A stretch of DNA of 64,000 nt. Origin: Planctomycetaceae bacterium UBA2671. Its GTDB lineage: Bacteria; Planctomycetota; Planctomycetia; Planctomycetales; Planctomycetaceae. The translations under genes and the position numbers were made by a program. Positions 18,003 to 27,717 of this stretch are shown here, piece after piece (position 1 is the stretch's first letter; every line of letters starts with the position of its first letter). The notes under the pieces are model-generated. The model was not told the origin of the DNA. It did not search any database and saw nothing but the letters and a program-made list of their open reading frames with translations. The DNA lies in contig DEML01000021.1 in the NCBI GenBank assembly GCA_002359185.1, forward strand, positions 1 to 64,000, in the 5' to 3' direction.

Positions 18003-18630
18003 CCGTGTTTCTCCTTCGTCGAAATTAGACAGCGGCTTCAAGCCGTAGTCCCCTGATGGGGCTTAATTTATCATCTAAAAACTGCATTGCGCACTTTGAA
18101 ACGCCTACTACTCATTTCATCGGCGCAGCTGACCCCCTCACATCAGGAAACTTTCGTTTAATCGCTCAGTTCGACCGGAGGAATCGAAGTTTCAATCGCT
18201 TTGTAAAGAAGACATTCACTTTTGCCAGCAGTGCCAATTCTGCAATGTCACAGTTTCAAATGAGTTCACTTGTAAATAGGGAATGAAAACGCGTTTGTCA
18301 CATCTCATTTGATGATATGTACTTGCGTTTTCCTGTTGTGATTTTCATGAGGTTTGAACGTTCCTCTCATAATTTTCTGGAGAGTGCAAACCAGCGATCG
18401 TTCAATTTTGCCTGTCTCAAAAATAAACAAGCTAATGCATGTTGAAGGATCAGAATGACAGTTTATTGATCATGCTGAAAACAGAATTGGCAGTTCAGCG
18501 CGCAAGCCCATCGTTCAAGTCGCTCAAACATCTCTAAATTCCACAAAATGAGTCAGTCATTTCAATCAAACTTTATGGCTCAGACTTTGCATATTCATTC
18601 AACAGGTTCACCGACACTTAGGAGTTTCAT
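18003..18630. other. AT-rich intergenic region
   Basis: About 630 bases between divergent genes (small secreted protein and opgG). No supported gene or RNA is seen; it must contain both promoters. Confidence 0.5.
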
Positions 18631-20244
18631 ATGTCAATCTGTTGCAAAGTGCTTGTTCTATTTTCGATGATTTCCACAATTCCATCAACGGGAACAATCG
18701 TGACTGCTGCCGATCCACAACGTCTGCTCCCAGCAGTGTTAGCTGGTGAGGCTACTTCCACACGTTCTTTCTCTATTACAAGTTTCGAAGATTTAACCGC
18801 ATACGCGAAATTGAAAGCGGCTCGTCCTTATCAGCCGGAACATCAAGTGGCTCCGGCTTTACAAGAGTTAAGTTACGATGAATTCTTGAAGATCCAATTC
18901 AAGCATGATCATGCCATCTGGGCAAAAAACAGTCCCTTCTGGGTCGAGATGTTTCATCCTGGGTTCGTGCAGAAAAGCCAGATTCTGTTGAATCTGGTTC
19001 AGGGCAATCAGGAGTTTCAAGTTCCCTTCAGTTCCTCTAATTTTCAATACAACGGTGAACTGACCAGCAGCGAAGTTCCGGATTCAACTCGCTATGCCGG
19101 AATTCGAATTGCTGGTCGATACCCCGGCAATGATGATCCTCAGGAAATTCTGACATTTCTCGGCTCAAGTTACTTCCGATGTCGTTCGGCGGCAGGGATT
19201 TATGGCTCTTCCAATCGAGGATTGGCCGTGAATATCGGCTCGAATAAGCCGGAAGAGTTTCCCATTTTTCGTGAGTTCTGGGTGGTGAAACCGAAAGCCG
19301 AATCCAATCGACAAGTTGTTTATGCTTACATGGATAGCCCGACTTTAACGGGAGCCTATGAGTTCACACTGGAGCCCGGCAAAGAGACGACCACGATTGA
19401 TGTCCGTTCGATTTTATACTTTCGCGGACAACCCGAACGTCTTGGCATTGCACCAATTACAAGTATGTGGATGTGGGGGAATGGATTGATTGGCCCGCCG
19501 GTCGATTTGCGCCCTGCTGTTCACGATGCCGATGGCTTACTGGTCGAAACCGATGAAGGCTGGACCTGGCGACCACTGTGTCGACAGCATTATCCTTCTG
19601 TGAGCCGGATCTCGAATAAAGAAGTGAAGGGTTTCGGATTGCTGCAACGTAATACAGAATTCGAAGCTTATCAGGATTCGTTTGCTCAATATCACAGACG
19701 TCCGAGTATCTGGATTGAGCCTCAGAATAAATGGCCAGCTGGTCATCTCGAACTGTTCGAACTGACGGCTGCTCATGAGGGAATCGACAATATCGGAGCG
19801 TACTGGGTCCCTGACAATTCAAAACCGTTGCCTCAGGGCCTGCCGATATCCTATCGCATTTCCTATTTCCAGGGCGATTTGAAATCGAAATGTCGGGAAT
19901 ATCTGGGCGTGGCTGATTCGTTTCAGGTGCGACGTCAGTCTGACTCCAAAGTTCACATGACCATCAATTTTTCCGGCTCGTCATTGGCCGATCTGGCACA
20001 GGAAACACCCGTCGATATCAACCTGATGACCATCAGGGCGGAAGTTGTGCACCGCAATTTGATTCGACGACCTCATGGCAAGTGGAGTCTGCAGTTGGTT
20101 CTCGAACCGACTTCGGATGCTCCCTTTGAAATACAGGCTGGCCTCAGCGATGCCAGCCGCAAAGTGACGGAAACCTGGAGTTATCTCTGCCCGGTCACTC
20201 CACCTTCGTACGAATTCCCCCAGGTTTACACACGGATTGAATAG
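18631..20244 (+). CDS. opgG: Periplasmic glucan biosynthesis protein OpgG/MdoG
   Basis: A 537-residue exported protein of the MdoG family, which acts in the periplasm on backbone glucan to make osmoregulated periplasmic glucan. A signal peptide ends near VTAAD. Family features include FEDLTAYAKLKAARPY, LSYDEFLKIQF, WVEMFHPGF, ITSMWMWG and the conserved region around DGLLVETDEGWTWRPL. The length is near the usual 510-550 residues. It is followed by a 92-residue ORF and opgH on the same strand, so an operon is likely. Confidence 0.92.
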   Translation: MSICCKVLVLFSMISTIPSTGTIVTAADPQRLLPAVLAGEATSTRSFSITSFEDLTAYAKLKAARPYQPEHQVAPALQELSYDEFLKIQFKHDHAIWAKNSPFWVEMFHPGFVQKSQILLNLVQGNQEFQVPFSSSNFQYNGELTSSEVPDSTRYAGIRIAGRYPGNDDPQEILTFLGSSYFRCRSAAGIYGSSNRGLAVNIGSNKPEEFPIFREFWVVKPKAESNRQVVYAYMDSPTLTGAYEFTLEPGKETTTIDVRSILYFRGQPERLGIAPITSMWMWGNGLIGPPVDLRPAVHDADGLLVETDEGWTWRPLCRQHYPSVSRISNKEVKGFGLLQRNTEFEAYQDSFAQYHRRPSIWIEPQNKWPAGHLELFELTAAHEGIDNIGAYWVPDNSKPLPQGLPISYRISYFQGDLKSKCREYLGVADSFQVRRQSDSKVHMTINFSGSSLADLAQETPVDINLMTIRAEVVHRNLIRRPHGKWSLQLVLEPTSDAPFEIQAGLSDASRKVTETWSYLCPVTPPSYEFPQVYTRIE

Positions 20245-20300
20245 GCCATTTCAGCTGTGAAAAAAATGGATTGAACTTTCACAAAACAGGATTTAAGACC

Positions 20301-20579
20301 ATGAGTGTCACATCAACACAACTAGCTCCCGCTCAAATTATTCAACTCCCGAATCAACCAGTTCCTGAAGAGCGTCAATCGACTCATACAGTCGACCAGC
20401 GTTCTTTCATGGTGGTTCCGCAGGAAACGCTCAGCGACTTTCGCAGTGCCCATCCATTAAGACTGGTTTGGTGGTTACGCACTGAGGGCTGGCAACAGGC
20501 TGGTGCGATTCGCGTTCGCCAAGTTCGTCAAGCCTTCATATTTCTTGGTCGACGTAAGCTCGCCGGAGAAAAATACTAA
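20301..20579 (+). CDS. Small protein between opgG and opgH, unknown function
   Basis: A 92-residue protein with no recognised domain. The N-terminal half is polar (Gln/Pro/Ser-rich) and the C-terminal half is basic with an aromatic patch (LRLVWWLRTEGWQQAG) and RVRQVRQAFIFLGRRKL. No signal peptide or membrane segment is evident. ATG 20301 lies 56 bases after opgG and the gene ends 88 bases before opgH. The position suggests a partner or regulator of the glucan synthase, but this is inference from context only. Confidence 0.6.
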   Translation: MSVTSTQLAPAQIIQLPNQPVPEERQSTHTVDQRSFMVVPQETLSDFRSAHPLRLVWWLRTEGWQQAGAIRVRQVRQAFIFLGRRKLAGEKY

Positions 20580-20667
20580 ACCAAGTCAAATTATACGGTA
20601 GTGGGTAGCGATGAGTAAACGCCTACATTTGTAGGCTCCTTCGCAATATTTCATTCTGGAAGCTCAA

Positions 20668-22680
20668 ATGCAAACCAAAACCAAATCGAGTCATCTGGTC
20701 CGTCAGACTCGCTTAACGCTGATCATCGTTTCCATATATTCGACGATTCTGTTGATGATCCCGTTTATTTACGCGGTCTCTCATAACGGGACTTCGACTT
20801 TGGAATACGTATCAGGCGTGTTGTTCGCGATGCTGTCTTTCTGGGTCTCGCTGGGGTTCTGGAATGCATTTTTCGGATATCAGAAAATGGCTGGTCTCAA
20901 TAAAAGCGAGTCCACTTTTAAGCGAAAGCCGACTTCTGCAGAAGTTCAGGAGCAGACCAAAACTGCCATTTTGATGCCGATTTATAATGAAGATCCCGAA
21001 GCTGTGATTGCCAGATTGCATGCGATCATTCAGTCACTTCGAGATATTAATGCCGAAAGTGGATTTGAGATTTTCGTCCTCAGCGATACGACCAATCCAG
21101 ATATTGCCCTGCGAGAAGAACTGGTCTGGTCGCAATACCTCGATCATTTCAAACCGACAGTGAATATCTACTATCGCCGCCGTCTGAAAAACGCGCAGAG
21201 AAAAGCTGGTAACATTGCCGATTTCTGTCAGCGCTGGGGATCGAGTTATGATTTTATGCTCGTGCTCGATGCCGATAGTGTGATGGCTGGTGAAACAATT
21301 GTCGAAATGGTGCGACGCATGGCTGCAGATCCCAAACTGGGAATTCTGCAAGTTTCCCCACGACCCTTTAACCGACATTCCTTATTCGCCAGACTTCAGC
21401 AATTCTCAGCAGCGGCTTACGGCCCGCTCTGTGTGAGAGGCTTCTGTTCCTGGACGGGAGTGGATGGCAATTATTGGGGGCACAATGCGTTAATTCGTAT
21501 TCGACCGTTCATTGATCATTGTCACTTGCCAATTCTGCCGGGCCCACGTCCATTAGGAGGAGAGATTCTCAGTCACGATTTCGTGGAAGCGGCCTTAATG
21601 CGTCGAGCAGGTTGGAAAGTTAAAGTAGCCGATGATCTCGAAGGCAGCTACGAAGAATGTCCGACGACTCTGGCCGATTATGCCCAGCGGGATCAGCGGT
21701 GGTGTCAGGGAAATATGCAGCACGCTCGTCTTGTCGTCAGTGAAGGCTTTCATCCATTGAGCAGAGTCCACTTTGCGATGGGCGTGATGTCGTATGTCGC
21801 CTCCCCGTTGTGGCTGGCATTTATGATCGTCACGTTCGTCTCACAATATCTGGAATCCTTTCAGGCAAGCTCCTCAATCTCTGCTGGCTATGCGATGGCT
21901 TGTATGTTTGGAATATTTGCAGTGACAATGGGATTGCTGCTCGTCCCCAAATTCATGGGGTTGGCCAGCCTGATTGGGAATCGTAAACAAGTGACGCAGT
22001 TTGGCGGTCCACTCTCGTTGACGGTGAGTGTATTTCTGGAAATCTTCTTTTCTGTACTCCTTGCACCCGTTATGGCCTATTACCATAGTCGGTTTGTACT
22101 GATGACATTGCTCGGAAGAACAGTTTCCTGGAATTCCCAGCAGCGCGAAGAAACTCGCGTGACAGCCGGTGATGCGTGGTCGATGCACTGGGATGTGTTT
22201 GCATACTATGGGTTGCTCGGAACATTAGTCGCCAGCCTGGCTCCACAAATGCTGCCCTGGTTTACCCCGATTTTGATCGGTCCATTACTTGTGGTTCCCT
22301 TCGCAATGATTCTGGGAAGCGCCAAAGTTGGTCGATGGTTGACGAGACATCAATGGCTGCTCATTCCAGAAGAGAAAGCCGAGTCCCCACTTTTGAAATC
22401 GATGCAAAAAGTCCTGGATGATTTCGAGAAGCATCCCGTTGTCGAGCCGGGAGAGGACATATTTGAAGCGGTCTTGCGGGATAAAAACCGCACGACAATG
22501 CATCTGCGAATCGCCGAAGCGACTCAATGTCTGGCACCTGTTGATCAGGAAAAAGACATCGAACTTGATTTACTGGTCAACCGCAGCGACCTGCTGAATG
22601 CTCCGATAGAAGTTCGTCGTCGAATTCTGACTGATGCGAAAACATTCAATCGACTGGCCGCCAGCTTTCAGCAGGCGTAG
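20668..22680 (+). CDS. opgH: Glucan glucosyltransferase OpgH/MdoH
   Basis: Membrane glucosyltransferase that polymerises UDP-glucose into the beta-glucan backbone and exports it. The family 2 core shows AILMPIYNEDPEAV, the catalytic LDADSVM, and QRWCQGN (QxxRW-type). Two membrane segments precede the domain and about four follow it. At 670 residues it is shorter than the E. coli protein of about 847; the missing part is mainly at the N-terminus. ATG 20668 is used. A bidirectional terminator follows at 22760. Confidence 0.92.
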   Translation: MQTKTKSSHLVRQTRLTLIIVSIYSTILLMIPFIYAVSHNGTSTLEYVSGVLFAMLSFWVSLGFWNAFFGYQKMAGLNKSESTFKRKPTSAEVQEQTKTAILMPIYNEDPEAVIARLHAIIQSLRDINAESGFEIFVLSDTTNPDIALREELVWSQYLDHFKPTVNIYYRRRLKNAQRKAGNIADFCQRWGSSYDFMLVLDADSVMAGETIVEMVRRMAADPKLGILQVSPRPFNRHSLFARLQQFSAAAYGPLCVRGFCSWTGVDGNYWGHNALIRIRPFIDHCHLPILPGPRPLGGEILSHDFVEAALMRRAGWKVKVADDLEGSYEECPTTLADYAQRDQRWCQGNMQHARLVVSEGFHPLSRVHFAMGVMSYVASPLWLAFMIVTFVSQYLESFQASSSISAGYAMACMFGIFAVTMGLLLVPKFMGLASLIGNRKQVTQFGGPLSLTVSVFLEIFFSVLLAPVMAYYHSRFVLMTLLGRTVSWNSQQREETRVTAGDAWSMHWDVFAYYGLLGTLVASLAPQMLPWFTPILIGPLLVVPFAMILGSAKVGRWLTRHQWLLIPEEKAESPLLKSMQKVLDDFEKHPVVEPGEDIFEAVLRDKNRTTMHLRIAEATQCLAPVDQEKDIELDLLVNRSDLLNAPIEVRRRILTDAKTFNRLAASFQQA

Positions 22681-22759
22681 TTGAATCCGCCTCAACTCTT
22701 CACAGTCATGAAAAGCATTACCTACTTTATAATTTATTGCATAATTCGGAACGAGAAAA

Positions 22760-22795
22760 TTAAAGACACGACTTCAAAAGGAGTCGTGTCTTTAA
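22760..22795. terminator. Bidirectional terminator between opgH and the lipoprotein gene
   Basis: A 14-base perfect stem (TTAAAGACACGACT with its complement) around an eight-base loop, flanked by A and T residues in both directions, between convergent genes. Confidence 0.85.
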
Positions 22796-22848
22796 TACCG
22801 TTTACATTTCGAAATTAACCAGGAATCTGCACTATCAATTCAATTCGA

Positions 22849-23322
22849 TTAAAATTGCTCAGTTGAAGTTTTACTGTCCAGTTCGGTAGGTCCACCGGAT
22901 TCCAAGTCAAAATTGAAGGTGTTACTTCCAGATTTTACATCCGCTTTCAATTCTGATTTCGCATGGTATCGTAGTGGTACGACTTCCTTTCGGCCTTCAA
23001 TATCGTTTCCGGTATTACTTTCATCATGATAAGGTTCACGCTTCGTCGTAATGCTGACGATATTCTCACCGATCGGCGCACCAGCACGATCCTGGTTGAA
23101 TTGTAACGTGTAATTCCCGCTGGCATCGGTCGTTCCAATGGCGCTGCGACCTTCACCGGGGTAAAAGGTGACGGTCGCATCTTCCAGTGGTTTTCCATCC
23201 AGTGTCACTGTTCCTGAAACGTTTCCTAATGGAGGGCCACTCGATCCACCACACCCAGTAAGCATAAAACAGAAGAGTGCAACTGAGAGAAACTGAATGT
23301 TTTTCAATATGGAGTAACTCAT
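22849..23322 (-). CDS. Lipoprotein with carboxypeptidase-regulatory-like domain
   Basis: A 157-residue exported lipoprotein. The signal peptide ends in FMLTGCGG. The mature part has the transthyretin-like pattern GNVSGTVTLDGKPLEDATVTFYP, then GTTDASGNYTLQF and PIGENIVSITTK, typical of the small surface lipoproteins found next to DUF1559 genes in planctomycetes. The next gene upstream on this strand is a DUF1559 protein, 126 bases away, which fits that pairing. ATG 23322 is chosen because it gives a correct signal peptide; the longer frame from 23418 does not. Confidence 0.8.
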   Translation of the reverse strand: MSYSILKNIQFLSVALFCFMLTGCGGSSGPPLGNVSGTVTLDGKPLEDATVTFYPGEGRSAIGTTDASGNYTLQFNQDRAGAPIGENIVSITTKREPYHDESNTGNDIEGRKEVVPLRYHAKSELKADVKSGSNTFNFDLESGGPTELDSKTSTEQF

Positions 23323-23448
23323 GGTGGCGTATCTTTCTGGGATTTCACAGCAAGTAATTGAAAATACAGACGTTCGAATATTAGCAAATACGAACGTCTG
23401 TATGAAATACATTGACAATAGCTAAGCAGTTATAAAGTAGTGGTCTTC

Positions 23449-24489
23449 TTAAAATTCACCGACAGGATCATTATCAGCAATCGCAATCAAACGTTCGTAA
23501 GTGCTTTGAGGAGTCCAGTTTCCACTTCCATTATTTCCATTAACCAGATCAATATTTTCGCTGACGAATCTCACACTTCCATCCGCAAGTACAAATTGGG
23601 CACCACCATCGTGATGACTGCTGAATGCCTGGCTTTTGTCATTGTTATAAGTAGCACCATTCACGTTGATTGGCCAGACGCTGGAACCTGCAACGGTCGA
23701 CCATCCCTGTCCCCATGCAGCAGTATTATCGCCAGCACTGGGGCCCCCTCCATTTTGATCACGGACGGCCAGTAAGCTTCCCGCACATACTGTATTCCCA
23801 CCAAGCTTATAAGCCCGTTCTCCCAATAGGAATGTATTGCTCAAGCCATCCGAGATGTCATTGAAACCAACACTGCTGTCACGATAAAATGGCCCCAGAC
23901 ATCCATTAGTGGCTGTCAGATTTGGAGATTCATAAATTCTAACATTGGCGATATTATTTGAGACAATATAGTTGGTTACCGGAAGTCCGCGTTCCGTGGG
24001 GGTCGAGGCGGTATCCATAATTCCGTAGCCGGCATGGGATGAGGAATTTTGAAACTTTGGTGCACCGCTATCAGAAGGGCAGACGAAACTCGAATGAGAT
24101 TGCTGCATCTCTTTCTGATTGACAGTCATTCGATCTGATGCGCGTGAATCGCCCACATTGAGTACATCATATAGCGACCCTAGTTCCACATAGGGCAAAA
24201 TCATGGCTGACCATGTCCAATGTCCCTGATTATCCAAAATCGTTCCTCCAGAACCTCGTGCGTCAACATAGCCAGGTGGCAACGTATTGTATACATCGTG
24301 ATAATTATGCATCGCCAATCCGAGTTGTTTCAAATTGTTCTTACAACTGGATCGCCGAGCCGCTTCGCGGGCCTGTTGAACGGCGGGGAGCAGCAGAGCT
24401 ACAAGGATTGCGATGATTGCAATCACCACCAAAAGTTCAATCAATGTAAAACCTGTTCGAGTTCGTTTTGAAATTTGTACGTGGGCCAT
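23449..24489 (-). CDS. DUF1559 domain-containing pilin-like protein
   Basis: A 346-residue protein with a type IV prepilin leader: RTRTG-FTLIELLVVIAIIAIL, where cleavage would follow the Gly. After the hydrophobic helix comes the conserved QAREAARRSSCKNNLKQLGLAMHNYHD..LPPG block of the DUF1559 family. The C-terminus has the H-x9-DG motif-like AQFVLADGSVRFVSENID. This family is greatly expanded in Planctomycetota; the function is unproven, and an extracellular pseudopilin role is assumed. ATG 24489 is preceded by AAAGGAA. It probably forms a unit with the downstream lipoprotein gene. Confidence 0.9.
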   Translation of the reverse strand: MAHVQISKRTRTGFTLIELLVVIAIIAILVALLLPAVQQAREAARRSSCKNNLKQLGLAMHNYHDVYNTLPPGYVDARGSGGTILDNQGHWTWSAMILPYVELGSLYDVLNVGDSRASDRMTVNQKEMQQSHSSFVCPSDSGAPKFQNSSSHAGYGIMDTASTPTERGLPVTNYIVSNNIANVRIYESPNLTATNGCLGPFYRDSSVGFNDISDGLSNTFLLGERAYKLGGNTVCAGSLLAVRDQNGGGPSAGDNTAAWGQGWSTVAGSSVWPINVNGATYNNDKSQAFSSHHDGGAQFVLADGSVRFVSENIDLVNGNNGSGNWTPQSTYERLIAIADNDPVGEF

Positions 24490-24877
24490 TGAAGACGGTT
24501 CCTTTAAGAAAATAAGCGAAAAACTCTTCAGAATAGAAGTTGAAAATAATAAGTAAATGACAATTTGAAAATCAGATTGTCTAATCATGAAGACGCGGGA
24601 ATCCGCTCGTTTGTTCATCTTATTTTTAAAATTACATAGTCTTTGGCAAGAATTCAATCATATTTTCAAAGATTTCAGGTGAACTAAATAACTTCTTTTT
24701 CCCTGATCTGCCTGGGATAATCTCTATAAATGAACATCTACGAAGGAAATTGCGGCAATACTAATAATGCACTTATGGATAGTGAATCGTGGGTTGTTTT
24801 CAATCAATTATGAGGGTTTTCAAACTATATTTGTGAAAAATTTCCATGCGGAGACTCACTTGATAGAGATCTTAACT
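24490..24877. other. Intergenic region, upstream of DUF1559 gene
   Basis: About 390 AT-rich bases between two minus-strand genes. It should carry the DUF1559 promoter. No repeat, terminator or small gene stands out. Confidence 0.4.
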
Positions 24878-26389
24878 CTATTTCTCTCCAAAAGCACGAA
24901 CCTGATACAGCGGTAAGTGCCGGTAATAAACTTCGAGTGTCATCACCGAGAGACAAGTTTGATAGAGTCGTCCGCCGCGATTGGAGTGGGGATCAGTTGT
25001 GTCCCAGCTCCCGGTTTCAGGACCTGAACGAACTTGAGTTTTGACCAGCCATTCCCGCATGTCTTCATTCCAGGCCGTCCAGACGTTGCCTCCGAGATGG
25101 TGCATGATCTGGGTGGCGTAATAGTTGTAGTAGATGTTCTCTTTGCTGGGACCTGTCTGACTGAGCAGGCTGGCTCCCTGTCTTAACACAGGATGTTCCC
25201 GCCCCCAGCCCAGATACATGCGGCACAGTAATCCGATGGCACTGGTCGAAGATTTCGGGCCTTGGCCGGGTAGGTATCCATACTGACTTCCCTCGTTTCT
25301 CTGACATGCATCGAGTAAGTCTTCCGACGTGGTAAAACCGATATCAGAAAAACGGAGTCCGGCTGTCTGACCGCTTTTGAGAGCCATCACCATCCAGCCA
25401 GTGACGGACAAATCTCCCACTTCTTCCGGCTTGTATCGCCAGCCTCCGACTTCCCGGTTCCGATTGCGAATAATGAATTCCAGAGAACCTTGGGCGTGGG
25501 TTCGGAGGGTTCGATCTCTTGTCATCCCATAAGCTTCACAGAGAGCAATGGCTGCCAGGGCATGCGCATACATCACATGATTTCCACCCGGCACCTCCGT
25601 TTTGTCGGCTCCCGTACGACCTCGGAAATCGATTCCCTCGCGAACTTCCGCTCCCTGAGAGATTAAAAACTGGAGTCCCTGATCGACCACCTTGTTGTAT
25701 TCGCCCGGCTCGGTATGCACATGCCCGGCTCCCAGAAAGGCCATCAAAGCCATGGCGGTCGCGCCAATCGGGCAATTCCCCAAACTTCCCGCCTGATGAT
25801 CGGTATGTTTATCTTCAGGTCTGCGGTGATCGAAACTCCAGCTGCCATCTTTCCGCTGTCGATCTGCCAGCCACTTTAAGCCCCGCTCGACAGCTTTTTC
25901 ACTTTGCTCGGTTCCGCCAAAGAGTTTGATCATTTCACTTCGCGAAGCAGCTGATCGACCACCGAGATGGGAAGTGATATCGAGTTCGGGAATCTTGACC
26001 AGAGTCTCTACTGTTGGAGTTCCGTTTTCGGACTCGGTTCGCATGATGTTTAATTCAGGAGATCCTCCCGGATTTGTCGAAATCTGCCTGGTCACCAGAT
26101 CAAACTGCTGCTCATCGACTTCGACGTTCAGTTCCGTGAGATCAGGGATCTCATCCAGCAGTTCCACTTCGTCTTCGGAATACTCGACGATCGCGGAAAG
26201 GTATTCTTCCGGGCTTGGAATCTGGAACACTATTAGCGCCATAAAAATCAACAGGAGAGCGTGCAAAACGAGACTGAGAGCAAAACCACTGACCAGAAAC
26301 CGATCCATAAACCCCGGCTTTGATTCCGGGGTTTGGTTGTCGGAGTCGATGATGACCTCCACTTTTGGTTCTGGTTGTGGTGGCTTCAT
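24878..26389 (-). CDS. Squalene-cyclase/prenyltransferase-like repeat protein, membrane anchored
   Basis: A 503-residue protein with a single membrane segment near residues 33-55, a polar linker, and an alpha/alpha toroid with the QW-type repeats of squalene cyclases and prenyltransferases. Examples are AVERGLKWLADRQRKDGSWSFDH and AQGSLEFIIRNRNREVGGWRYKPEEVGDLSVTGW. The DxDD catalytic motif of true squalene-hopene cyclases is not seen, so an enzymatic role is doubtful; a scaffold or binding role on the outer face of the membrane is possible. The domain is common in planctomycetes. ATG 26389 is used although its ribosome site is weak. Confidence 0.75.
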   Translation of the reverse strand: MKPPQPEPKVEVIIDSDNQTPESKPGFMDRFLVSGFALSLVLHALLLIFMALIVFQIPSPEEYLSAIVEYSEDEVELLDEIPDLTELNVEVDEQQFDLVTRQISTNPGGSPELNIMRTESENGTPTVETLVKIPELDITSHLGGRSAASRSEMIKLFGGTEQSEKAVERGLKWLADRQRKDGSWSFDHRRPEDKHTDHQAGSLGNCPIGATAMALMAFLGAGHVHTEPGEYNKVVDQGLQFLISQGAEVREGIDFRGRTGADKTEVPGGNHVMYAHALAAIALCEAYGMTRDRTLRTHAQGSLEFIIRNRNREVGGWRYKPEEVGDLSVTGWMVMALKSGQTAGLRFSDIGFTTSEDLLDACQRNEGSQYGYLPGQGPKSSTSAIGLLCRMYLGWGREHPVLRQGASLLSQTGPSKENIYYNYYATQIMHHLGGNVWTAWNEDMREWLVKTQVRSGPETGSWDTTDPHSNRGGRLYQTCLSVMTLEVYYRHLPLYQVRAFGEK

Positions 26390-26509
26390 ATTATTCTGCT
26401 ATTGGAATGTATTCAAAAAAATACGGGCTAGAATTGCCCGTATAGATGTTTCTTGAATTATTATTAGACAGTACGTATCAGTTTAGAATACGCATTCTTC
26501 ATAAATTTG

Positions 26510-27613
26510 TCACTCCGATTTCCCAATTCGCTCAAATAACGCTTTCGAGAGCAGAGGCAGAACAGCAGTCGCGTCGCAATAGACTTCGGCAAAGCGGCCG
26601 CCTTCTTGTGGCGGAACAAATTTTCCCCAGCTGACTCCTTCCGAGTAAGTGCAACCGGACAGTCCACCCCAGTGGACAGGTTCCGGGCAGATTCTCACGC
26701 CGTACTTGAAACGGGGAGCTTCCAGGTTTGTGCCGACGCGGTTGTTCGTAATATCGACATACGGCCCCACCTGTTGCGACCAGTTTCGGGGAACACCGCC
26801 GCCAATCGTGAAGATGCCGATTTCTTCGCTCGATTGAATAAACCGAGCATACTCCTGTAAATCCAGAAACGGATTGAACGGAGCCATTTCGCGGAAGACT
26901 TCGTCGGAAGTCATTTTTGAAGGATCCTGGCCGTTTTTCTCGAAGGCGTTTTTCATAGCCCAGGTCGAAACATCCAGTCCGATTTCACTATCGGTAAAAG
27001 CGGGAATGAATACGGGGACATTCTTCTGAAAAGCACTCCGCAGAATACCGGGGCCTTCGTCGAGCCGTTCGAGTTCTTCGCCGAGAGCCCGGCACAATCG
27101 AGCAGAGGACCATATGCCGTCTTCCGGCTGAGAATCGTTGAGCACTTTGCGGACAACTGCTTCGACATTGTTTAAATTCGATTCCATTTCGAGCGTATCG
27201 TATATTCGATTGTAGCCCTGCTCGAAAAGTGTTTCGTCGGATTTGGTGGGATCATATCGATAGTGAGTCAAGCCGATCGATTCTGTCAGACCGTGCGCGA
27301 TTAAGGCACCTGTGGCAACAACAGCCTGTACGATCCCCCGGTCGATCAGTTCACAGAAAATCTGACCCTGCTTAGCAACGGTCATTGCCCCAGAGAGAGT
27401 CATGACGACGGCACACTTCTCATTTTTGGCCATCTCTTCGAGAACTTCAAACGCCTGACCGAGTTGTCGTCCGGCAAAAGCTGTGTTCGACATCGCATGC
27501 AACAACTCGGCAAAAGTATTTGTTTTATTCAAATCAATCGGCTGTAACGGGACGAGTCCATCGCTGCGTCCATCGTGTAAATGTCGATGCTGTCCTGGGC
27601 AATGAGAATCCAT
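26510..27613 (-). CDS. Deoxyhypusine synthase-like protein
   Basis: A 367-residue member of the deoxyhypusine synthase family. It shows the NAD-binding features MTLSGAMTVAKQG, VVATGALIAHGL and FTIGGGVPRNW, and near the C-terminus SWGKFVPPQEGGRF, where the Lys matches the position of the catalytic lysine of the family. Bacteria lack eIF5A, so the true substrate is likely a polyamine (for example homospermidine formation) rather than a protein; this follows from family knowledge and is not shown here. No polyamine genes are adjacent. Confidence 0.85.
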   Translation of the reverse strand: MDSHCPGQHRHLHDGRSDGLVPLQPIDLNKTNTFAELLHAMSNTAFAGRQLGQAFEVLEEMAKNEKCAVVMTLSGAMTVAKQGQIFCELIDRGIVQAVVATGALIAHGLTESIGLTHYRYDPTKSDETLFEQGYNRIYDTLEMESNLNNVEAVVRKVLNDSQPEDGIWSSARLCRALGEELERLDEGPGILRSAFQKNVPVFIPAFTDSEIGLDVSTWAMKNAFEKNGQDPSKMTSDEVFREMAPFNPFLDLQEYARFIQSSEEIGIFTIGGGVPRNWSQQVGPYVDITNNRVGTNLEAPRFKYGVRICPEPVHWGGLSGCTYSEGVSWGKFVPPQEGGRFAEVYCDATAVLPLLSKALFERIGKSE

Positions 27614-27717
27614 CTATCGATAACTTTCTTGAAAGCAGTAAATTCCGTGTCAGATAAGCAGTTGCTCAATATGCTTGATAATAACGACTGCAAAAGGGCG
27701 TTGTCGACTTGATCCGT

